This document shows, in pieces, positions 56,061 through 64,000 of a stretch of 64,000 nt of DNA (the stretch's first letter is position 1; each line of letters starts with the position of its first letter). This stretch comes from Ascaphus truei (taxonomy: Eukaryota; Chordata; Amphibia; Anura; Ascaphidae). Position numbers and translations under genes: made by a program. The notes under the pieces are model-generated. The model searched no databases. It was given only the letters and a program-made list of their open reading frames with translations, and was not told the DNA's origin. Location: positions 2,198,354 through 2,262,353 of the forward strand of contig CM071569.1 in assembly GCA_036426205.1 (NCBI GenBank), in the 5' to 3' direction.

Positions 56061-56230
56061 CTCAGGGTAGGGGTAGGACCGATGAAGAACCTCGAGAGTT
56101 TTGAAAGCTTGTAACATCTCAACTACTTGTTGGTCCAACAAAAGGTAACATACCCCCTACTCCCTCCTTTGTTACTACATGGAAGGACCAACACAGCTAC
56201 CAACCCTGCTTTACTCCTAATACAGGAATT
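56061..56230 (+). mobile_element. Penelope-like fragment with hammerhead-like core
   Basis: Contains a decayed core (56079-56112), then gttggtccaacaaaagg and ggaccaacacagctacc, a combination I associate with Penelope-type repeat ends in tetrapods. Confidence 0.45.
56079..56112 (+). ncRNA. Decayed hammerhead-like motif
   Basis: CCGATGA (one change from CTGATGA), a stem-loop around ctcgaga, then GAAAGCTTGT. Confidence 0.35.
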
Positions 56231-56687
56231 TAAACATCCTCCTGTATACAACAGTGACTGGGTATTTCAGAAGAATATATAGCATTAATAATTGATCACC
56301 CATAACATAGATTTGTTATAATGTGCAGATATTTATTTTTTAATATGAATGAAATAATCTAGGCAAAGTAGAAAACAAAGGTCTTTATTCACACACATCA
56401 CGAATGCTCCGTCATAAATGAATATTCAACATTACCACAGCAAACAAAACCTTTCAGAAAACATTGTGTCGTCCAACAATTCTGCACCGTGATAATTAAT
56501 GGGCACAAGTTTCAATACTTGGAGAGTATACTTTATAACAACAATATTAATGAATGAATACGCCAGGATCCGTTACTGGCCTCTGGTCAATGCTGCAGTT
56601 CTTTTTTTCTTTATAAATCAAGAAACTTTTTCATGGCACATATTTTCCTAGAAATCTCCTCCTGTTAAATTAGCCATTTCCTAAATC

Positions 56688-56880
56688 AGGGGCGGCCAAC
56701 TCCAGTCCTCAAGGGCCACCAACAGGTCGGGTATTAGGGATATCCCTGCTTCAGCACAGGTGGCTCAATCATTGGCTAAGTCTTTGACTGGTCATCTCCA
56801 GTCCTCAAAGGCCACAAACAGGTCTTCATGATATGACCTGTTGGTGGCACTTGAGGAGTTGGCCACCTCTGCCCGAAATG
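56688..56880. repeat. Foldback repeat family, copy 11
   Basis: ggggcggccaactccagtcc ... ggagttggccacctctgccc. The right arm is disordered: a second left-arm-like catctccagtcctcaaaggc lies at 56793. Confidence 0.85.
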
Positions 56881-57758
56881 CTTGGGATTTGATCCTTTTG
56901 ATTCTGCAAATGAAGAGCATGATAATGGTTCTGCTGTATCCTGCCGTGGGAACGCAGGCCGACGAAACACCACACACCTTATAAACATCCGACGTCCACT
57001 GCAGCCACTGGAGGACTTGCACTAGAACGGACACCTTTATTAAGCAGGCAATGCAATTTAACAAATGAGTCCTTTATATCCTGCCAATCACAACCAACTC
57101 TTAATTAAATACAAAAAAAATCCCACATCTGTTTCGTTATACTCCAGCATACAGTTTGCTCGATCAAAACAGGCCGTGCACTGCTCAACTCGTATAATAA
57201 TCACTGGGCAACTTCACGACTTCCGGATTGTCACTGAATAGAGAAAGGCACATCTGAGAAGTTGTTGGTTTGTATCACACAGCTTCACTCTGGTTTTGAA
57301 TCCTGTCTAAACCCCAGGAAGGCCTGCAATATACTGCCATGGATAAAGGCATACATGTCCAGTCTCCGGTTATTGTTTGCATACTGTATATTGATAACAG
57401 CTTTGCGCATCCCGCTACAATCACTTGTAAATGTACAGTATTGGATAATCTAATGGGCTTTCCCACAGCCTGCTAGCAGCCACACATAGGAACCTCGTCT
57501 TTGACCCGGTTATGTCCCCATATACAACGTGATGTGAAGAGGTCTTCCTTGTGATGGAGAAAATGTTAGTTCCATTCATTTGAATGGATCTGAATGCTTT
57601 CCCGGTGGAATAACCCTTCACAGCGTAATGAGTACGGTCCTATTAGAGAAGGCGCCAAATCTTTGCTTAGCCGAGGTAAGGGAAACACAGTTGGGCATCG
57701 ACAGAATGCATTACTGTTGGTTTTAACCAATCTTTGTATCTGTTACAGCTGTGAAAAC
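56881..57758. other. Probable 3' UTR and downstream of the minus-strand galactosyltransferase gene
   Basis: No repeat recognised. A minus-strand AATAAA at 57036-57041 would give a 3' UTR of about 720 nt. Confidence 0.35.
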
Positions 57759-57927
57759 TTAAAACAGCTTCCACTTGGGTTTTTCGACAGGCATTACTGG
57801 CATATCTCCAATGTCAACCGTGATGTTGGTATAAAGTGGTGTCTCCTTCCTGGAAAGCAGCTTAAAAGCCAGAGAGTTCATGCCGTCTTCTTTCCACGTC
57901 GTCCTGGTCTTTTTCAAGAGGTCGTGC
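57759..57927 (-). CDS. Last coding exon of a second beta-1,4-galactosyltransferase (B4GALT3-like), partial gene
   Basis: On the minus strand a pyrimidine-rich tract ending in cttccag (57928 onward) is followed by 169 nt encoding the end of a split codon plus 55 residues and a TAA. The peptide starts HDLLKKTRTTWKEDGMNSL and contains PLYTNITVDIG, the C-terminal signature of the family, then a basic tail ending KPKWKLF. The acceptor position and phase (2) are the same as in exon 6 of the + strand gene, so the gene structure is homologous. DGMNSL plus PLYTNIT resembles B4GALT3 more than B4GALT4, from memory. The preceding exons (WGWGGED and Met/His exons) were not found in 57.9-64 kb, so they should lie beyond the window. 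A minus-strand AATAAA at 57036-57041 is a candidate poly(A) signal. Gene identity is less sure than family. Confidence 0.82.
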
Positions 57928-58675
57928 CTGGAAGATAAAAGAAAAAGGGAAATATACTAAAACCGACTCACTGTACTAGAAATCTAAATCCAGCAACACC
58001 GATCTGCAGCCAGTAACTACTGATCCAAGAGTGATGGTGTGAAAGGTATTTTAACTTACACTTTTGCGCTAGAAGGTTCTCTATTTGCAATCATAGGTCC
58101 CAAACCCCAAATACTGTACTAATAACTCAAAAGGAAACACCGCCGTGAATACAATACATGCTGCTTTGGTTTAGCGCTAGCTTGGAGATTGGATCTAAGA
58201 GTGCACCAAAAAATGACATAGCAGCAGAGACCGTGGAGGAGATATTACCTATAAAATCAGATGGAAGATTGTAACCCTTTCCCTGCCAGGGGGGCCAGCA
58301 ATACATTGCAGGGTTAAATCAACCAGGAAACAAATTATTTCCCAACAAGTTCTACTGCGGAAGGGAAAGTGAATGCAGGTGCCGTAGTAATGAGCTTGTG
58401 GGTGTTATGTTTACTTGCATAAGAAATGGCTCATGTGGAGTAACGTCACGACACATCTCATCTCTCTGCTGTACCCTCCCTCCTATGAGGTTGAGCTCTC
58501 ACAACCTAATCTCGTCTGGGATCTCTGGCAACAAAGGGGTTAACAAGGGCTTGGATATATTCAATGGTTTACTGCAAAACGTTAAAAAAAAAAAGGACAT
58601 TGGAAAATGCAATGGATACGGCTTGTGCTAGGGGTGTTCCTGAAAAGCAAAGGCAGCTGTTGCAGTAATTATGAC
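57928..58675. other. Last intron of the minus-strand galactosyltransferase gene
   Basis: Begins with the splice acceptor tract (57928-57960 on the minus strand). No further exon recognised. The Penelope-like insertion at 58690 lies in this same intron. Confidence 0.4.
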
Positions 58676-59266
58676 TAAGTGACAGATGTGAAGTCCAAAT
58701 GAAAGTCCTTAGATGAACAGAGGAATTGAGCTGACGACTCTCCTCCCAGACCGTGCAATATGGAAAAGAAAGAAAACAGATTATGGTGCAGTATGCCTAA
58801 TACTGTTGACTTTAAAACAGAACCAACTAACAACACATAACAGACAAGACAGACAACACAACAACACTAGCAAGGCTAAAATATATTGTTAAAAAAGCTA
58901 TTTTATTAACACAACTAATGCTAAGTTCCGGAGGTGGAATATCCAGGGGGGTAAAACTGAAACCCTACTCACAAGACCCTGGTTGGGTAAATGCAGTTCA
59001 CACTGAGATGGTGGTGTAGTCCACCAAAGATGGCGACCGGAGCTCCCTCACGGGCGTCCCCACGTGATATGGGTGGAAGATGAATCACTCGAACTGCAGG
59101 GCTTTCCAGCGGATGTGACGTCACGCCCCTCACTGCTCCTGTTGCAACGCGATGTGATGCTCCCAATGCGAGTGTCCTCTCTCGCTGCTCTGCCCCTACG
59201 GCTCCACCAGCTAATGCCCAATGTCCTCCGTGAACAAAGATAAGCTTCTAAAATGAACAAGAACTT

Positions 59267-59306
59267 CCCGACGCGTTTCGTGCGCATGCGCGCACTTCTT
59301 CAAGGG
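59267..59306 (-). ncRNA. Hammerhead-like motif, left arm
   Basis: TTGAAGA, a perfect GTGCGC-GCAT-GCGCAC stem II, GAAACGCGTC. The first core base is T in place of C. Mirror of the site at 60763. Confidence 0.45.
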
Positions 59307-60762
59307 ATGTGCTCCACCTTGTGTCTCAATGGTATAAATACACTTGGTCATTAATGGCAATAGGCTAATTACATGATTAAAAAAGCATTAACCCTATAAT
59401 TGCCATAATCAAGGTGGGCACAAGAACTAGCCTGGCTAGACACTAAACATGACAAAACTACACAAATGACAACATAAATACCTTAATATTATAAAACATT
59501 AAAATATTATAAAGTGTTTAAAACATAAATAAATGGAGACAGGATTGACATAAAGATGATCACAATAGAATACATCACAGAAAGGCTTTAAGTTCAAAAT
59601 CTATATTTAGCCCCCTTGGAGAAAGTGTTTTTAATTCATAGATCCAGTGTGCTTCACGCATACTAGCCTGTTGTAATCTATTTCCACCTCTCAGATTGGC
59701 CTGAACTACCTCAATTGCCTGACACCGTAAACCTTTGGGATTTTTATCATGACATAAAAGAAAATGATGAGAGACACTGTGTGTAACCAGTCCCTTTTTG
59801 ATATTATAAATGTGCTCATAAATACGTCTTTGAAAAGTATTTATGGATTAAAAGGATTTAAAATATTTAGTATTCATGCTATACGGAATAAACAAGTATT
59901 GGCCTATCCTGTTGAAAGATGATGTTTTGGCAGAGATTCTGCCAAAAAAACCAAACATCATATTTTCAAAGGCCAATAATTTAAAATCCAAATTAGCCCC
60001 GAGCTGCCCTGTTAAACAACAAAAAAACAGGTCAGGCAGGGAGTATAGTAGGTTTCCGTACTTGTGCGAAATGTGTAGCCTGTTCCTATAGCATGAAACT
60101 AAATATTTTAAATCTAATGTAACTTCTAAAAGTTATCCCATTAAGACACTAATCAATTGCCATTCAACTTTTGTAATATACTTGCTCGAATGCCCTTGTG
60201 GCTTGCAGTATATTGGCAGAACAGGGAGAACTTTTCAAAGACGTATTTATGAGCACATTTAAAATATCAAAAAGTGACTGGTTACACATAGTGTCTCTCA
60301 TCATTTTCTTTTATGTCATGATAAAAATCCCAAAGGTTTACGGTGTCAGGCAATTGAGGTAGTTCAGGCCAACCTGAGAGGTGGAAATAGATTACAACAG
60401 GCTAGTATGCGTGAAGCACACTGGATCTATGAATTAAAAACACTTTCTCCAAGAGGGCTAAATATAGATTTTGAACTTAAAGCCTTTCTGTGATGTATTC
60501 TATTGTGATCATCTTTATGTCAATCCTGCCTCCATTTATTTATGTTTTAAACACTTTTTAATATTTTAATGTTTTATAATATTAAGGTATTTATGTTGTC
60601 ATTTGTGTAGTTTTGTCATGTTTAGTGTCTAGCCAGGCTATTTCTTGTGCCCGCCTTGATTATGGCAATTATAGGGTTAATGCTTTTTCAATCATGTAAT
60701 TAGCCTATTGCCATTAATGACCAAGTGTATTTATACCATTGAGACACAAGGTGGAGCACATT

Positions 60763-60801
60763 CCTTGAAGAAGTGCGCGCATGCGCACGAAACGCGTCGG
60801 G
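60763..60801 (+). ncRNA. Hammerhead-like motif, right arm
   Basis: Same sequence and stem as the left-arm copy, on the coding strand of the Penelope-like element, about 270 nt after the nuclease stop. This is where Penelope-type elements often carry a hammerhead in their terminal region. Confidence 0.5.
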
Positions 60802-61594
60802 AAGTTCTTGTTCATTTTAGAAGCTTATCTTTGTTCACGGAGGACATTGGGCATTAGCTGGTGGAGCCGTAGGGGCAGAGCAGCGAGAGAGGACACTCGC
60901 ATTGGGAGCATCACATCGCGTTGCAACAGGAGCAGTGAGGGGCGTGACGTCACATCCGCCGGAAAGCCCTGCAGTTCGAGTGATTCATCTTCCACCCATA
61001 TCATGTGGGGACGCCCGTGAGGGAGCTCCGGTCGCCATCTTTGGAGGACTACACCACCATCTCAGTGTGAACTGCTTTTACCCAACCAGGGTCTTGTGAG
61101 TAGGGTTTCAGTTTTACCCCCCTGGATATTCCACCTCCGGAACTTAACATTAGTTGTGTTAATAAAATAGCTTTTTTAACAATATATTTTAGCCTTGCTA
61201 GTGTTGTTGTGTTGTCTGTCTTGTCTGTTATGTGTTGTTAGTTGGTTCTGTTTTAAAGTCAACAGTATTAGGCATACTGCACCATAATCTGTTTTTTCTT
61301 TTCCATATTGCACGGTCTGGGAGGAGAGTCGTCAGCTCAATTCCTCTGTTCATCTAAGGACTTTCATTTGGACTTCACCTTTTATGGTTTGGAATTGATT
61401 GACATTTTAATATTATTATTTTTTTGGCGCCGGTTTTTCTTTTTTGTTTATATGGTTCTTAACTGACTATACGGTCAGTCTTTACCTGGCTGCCAGCTTT
61501 TAATTTGCACGAATTATTTTATTTAGTACACATTTTTATGATTCATTAGCGCTGTTTTACACCGTCTTTTTCTGTTTCGGTAAGTGACAGATGT

Positions 61595-62314
61595 ATTACG
61601 TTCCCCCTGGTGGGAAATTCTGATAATCTGCACCAGCCCTGCCAGTGGGTCTGATGATATGCTGCATTATAACAAGATATGTGGTGTTATCTGTGCTACA
61701 TCTCTGTAAGGCAGTTCCAACAACTTTCAGACTAGCTGCATTAACAGGCCTGCATAAATATTATTATAAATCAGTATTTCTCCAATTATACAAAAAAAAT
61801 ACTAATAAAGCATACAAATAAAGGGGCTCCACCTAAAATAAAACACCTGTGAAGTTATAGTACCTATTGTACTAGTGAACCAGCAACAGTCAATGTAATA
61901 CTACTGGCAAAACGTCTGTGTGAAAACTAAAACATAATACATACACGGACAATGATGTCATGACTAACGTGGGATAAACGGACCTGACTGTGTTACTATA
62001 AACAGGACTTAATCCTAATTAGCAGAGTGTATATCCAATCCTCAACCAGGAATGGCAGCATTTCTCCAATACTGAAAGGTATTCTGGGGTTTCTCAATCG
62101 TGCATGCGATTAGCATGGAAAGGAAAAGGAAAGGGTAGGGTAGGGATACACACACACGCACACACTTTTTGGCACGTGGGACTTGTGTATTAAAGTAAAG
62201 TATGTCCCATTATTCTATATTAAATAAACATGGTTTATTAATATAGAGCTCAGCAAACACTCGACCCTGAAAGCATGTGCCTGCAATCACAGGGAAGGAA
62301 GCTGCTCGTGTTGT
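61595..62314. other. Unassigned DNA, likely intronic
   Basis: Lies beyond the target duplication. Short (CA)n at 62148-62166. No exon recognised. Confidence 0.3.
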
Positions 62315-62364
62315 TTATTTCACATTACATGTCACTTCTACGTATGGAGCGCAGAAATCAGGTG

Positions 62365-62450
62365 GTTGAAAAACAATTGTACATGTATAGAACAGCCCGG
62401 CACCGGCATTCAAAGCTCGGGTCTTCACGGTGATCTCCGTGTGGGTCAGT
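62365..62450 (-). other. Exon-like minus-strand segment, unidentified
   Basis: A good pyrimidine tract (ttttctttccccctcctgtctttcag, minus strand) precedes about 85-130 nt open in two frames (one starting ILTHTEITVKTRALNAG). No family recognised and no clear donor; it does not match the galactosyltransferase exon expected next. Confidence 0.25.
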
Positions 62451-62466
62451 ATGCCTGAAAGACAGG

Positions 62467-63650
62467 AGGGGGAAAGAAAAACCCAGGGCGGCAGCATGAA
62501 AGATTGAAGGACAGAAGAGTTAAAACAGAAGATCAGACAAGGAAGAGAAACGTGCTATTCTAGAAGAGAAATGCGTCTGTATTGGTCACTTGCTTCATTG
62601 CTCACGGTTACCTTTCTCATATCTGCATTTTCTGTTGAATTTATATGTGGATATATAGAAATGATTGGCAGATGTGAACCACCTAGTCTGGGATTCACTT
62701 AGTGATCTATTTTTTAAACCCATAGGTATCCACTGGGCTCATCCCAAGCATCAGATGGCCTCTCTTCCTGCCTTACACGCCAGGCGTCGGTGACTCCTGT
62801 ATGGAAATGTTACCCTCAAAAGAATGAAGCTAAACCATGGTGGCAGTAACGGCCAATATTTCCCTTGGGTGAACAAGTAGCTTGTGCTACAAAGAATGGG
62901 CACAGAGTCGCTTTTCACTCTTGTACATGAGAAATAATGGATTGGCCTCTCTTGTGAGCAGTGTTCTGTATCTCTTGCAGTTGGCACATGCAAAACAGAC
63001 ATTGTTCTTCTGCACATTTCAGGTTACCAGCGGGCGCTCAATGTGTGTTATTACAATCTGTGTGGCCCGGTGAACCCATATTAACATGCACAAAGAAACA
63101 GATTTTTACAGAAAATGTGAATTTCTTGTGAACCGAGAAAGCAAGTATACTTGGTGGAAAGGAATGAGGAACTGAGTAGAAGCAATGAAGCATGGTTGAG
63201 ATATAATGTTTAGAGAAGAAACAAGGCATAGGGAAGGCATTTAACTGCTGGAGATTGGCTAAAGAGGTAAGGAGAGAAGGAACGCCATCTTGGATTATGA
63301 TTGGAATTTATCTCGGAGGTTGAAGCTTTGCTCTTGTTGGTGCTGAAACAAAAATGGAAGGACTTCTGTTTCCGGGTTAAGGGACGCCCCGGTCACATGG
63401 TCGCGAAAGGGTTAAAGTGTTCGGGTCAGCAGGTGGATTTGGTTGGAGGGGAAGTTATTGCGCAAAGACGTTGAGCATGTCGGAGTATGACAAAGGATGA
63501 GAAAAATAATTGAATGAGATGCAGACTTGGATGGGAAAGACAGTGGGGAGGGGGTGGGATGGGAGTTCCGGAGCTCACCTACAGACGCAAGTTCAAGAAA
63601 AGAAGCGGGAGATGGAAGCAAAGCCGGGAGCTAGGAAGGAGAGAACACAA
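62467..63650. other. Unassigned DNA at the right side
   Basis: No supported gene. Upstream exons of the minus-strand galactosyltransferase gene were searched for by motif and not found. Confidence 0.3.
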
Positions 63651-63654
63651 GCTA

Positions 63655-63966
63655 AGACGAAAAGGCTGCATCCATAGTAGGCACTCGCGACCGAGAGCGT
63701 GACGTGACACGTGCCTGTACTTTAAGAGATCTGTTGCGTGATGAGGGGACGTGGCAAGGGCACGCCCGTGACGTCACATGAGCGGTTCTCCCTCATTGGC
63801 TGAACCGCACACACGCAACCTGGCCATCGCACGGCAAATTCAGTCTTGCATTGGCTGCCTGGTGTGCACGCGCAATCTATGGACTTGCGCATTGGCCTCC
63901 AGTTGTTTGTATTTGGCGAGAACAACGTCGCTCGCGCCGTCGGATTCACTATTGACGCGGCCTTAG
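63655..63966. mobile_element. CpG-rich non-autonomous element, right end visible
   Basis: Contains gcggttctccctcattggct and gtgacgtcacatg, as in 9255-9570 and 14664-15010, and ends gacgcggccttaga. The left border is unclear. Confidence 0.55.
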
Positions 63967-64000
63967 ATGAAAAACATGGGAAAAGACAAAGGTCCTAAAA

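Larger units (their letters stand above)
58688..61378. repeat. 2.7-kb palindrome, about 1.15-kb arms, 393-bp spacer
   Basis: Arms 58688-59838 and 60232-61378 are inverted and nearly identical; a 79-codon stretch shared by both differs at one residue. The spacer 59839-60231 is unique to the + copy. Arms break off at the cttttcaaagacgtatttatg sequence on the inside and gtgaagtccaaatgaaagtc on the outside. Confidence 0.93.
58676..61594 (+). mobile_element. Penelope-like retroelement with GIY-YIG nuclease, palindromic insertion
   Basis: The + strand copy (59839-61580) carries the end of the RT region (59876-60091: KDDVLAEILPKKPNIIFSKA), then the GIY-YIG endonuclease (60170-60493: YLLECPCGLQYIGRTGRTFQ, HHFLLCHD, EAHWIYELKTLSPRGLN). 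Upstream of it lies an inverted copy of the part from the nuclease to near the 3' end (58688-59838 mirrors 60232-61378). The 14-bp TAAGTGACAGATGT flanks the whole (58676-58689 and 61581-61594), so both arms arrived in one insertion. RT plus GIY-YIG without LTR integrase defines Penelope-like elements. The + copy has two in-frame stops (ATT TAA; AAG TGA) that are absent from the inverted arm. Confidence 0.88.

Noticed and set aside
59048..61020. Conserved 79-codon protein present twice
   Set aside because: The two are the opposed arms of one Penelope-like palindrome, so identity reflects the duplication, not coding constraint.

Overview
This is a eukaryotic, repeat-dense window with few coding exons. 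Intron-split beta-1,4-galactosyltransferase genes, GT-AG splice sites, and L2/CR1-type LINEs alongside Tx1-like L1, Penelope, Ty3/gypsy, tRNA-derived SINEs and many short inverted-repeat DNA transposons point to a vertebrate, most likely an amphibian (probably a frog). That placement is inferred from sequence style and remembered families, not from a search.

Host genes. A complete beta-1,4-galactosyltransferase gene lies on the + strand: six coding exons at 11893-12154, 14388-14620, 16911-17098, 23607-23729, 38545-38649 and 40939-41074. All junctions are phase-consistent and give a 348-residue type II Golgi enzyme that best resembles B4GALT4. A second family member enters from the right on the - strand: only its last coding exon (57759-57927) is in the window, and it looks B4GALT3-like. 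The two genes are convergent, stop codons about 16.7 kb apart, so the window appears to hold a tail-to-tail pair of paralogous sugar transferases whose intergenic space and introns are packed with transposons.

Mobile layer, left to right: CR1-like LINE 3' part (605-2034, -) abutting an L2-like LINE (2035-3625, +); tRNA-SINE (4187-4412, -); a Penelope-like fragment with a hammerhead-like core (about 5900-7000, -); small TIR elements (7008-7343, 12604-12832); a hAT-type element with an 8-bp target duplication (15648-16460); two Tx1/L1 ORF2 fragments (18440-19690, 21450-22860, +); an L2-like fragment (24340-24905, -); a CR1 tail (25845-26057, +) followed by a Ty3/gypsy LTR element with PNMA-like Gag (26081-32272, -) inside intron 4; SINE (34105-34322, +); TIR elements with RFX-type X-boxes (34738-35160) and 135-bp inverted ends (35536-36339); L1 ORF1 fragment (44220-45520, -); a CR1 fragment split by a foldback element (47281-48105, +); a nearly full-length but disrupted L2-like LINE (52290-56060, -); and a Penelope-like element with a GIY-YIG nuclease arranged as a 2.7-kb palindrome with a 14-bp target duplication (58690-61580).

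Two themes run through the whole window. One palindromic foldback repeat family occurs at least eleven times, one copy having grown an internal 30-bp tandem array. Hammerhead-ribozyme-like cores recur at several independent Penelope-type sites. No CRISPR, operon, tRNA or rRNA gene was seen.
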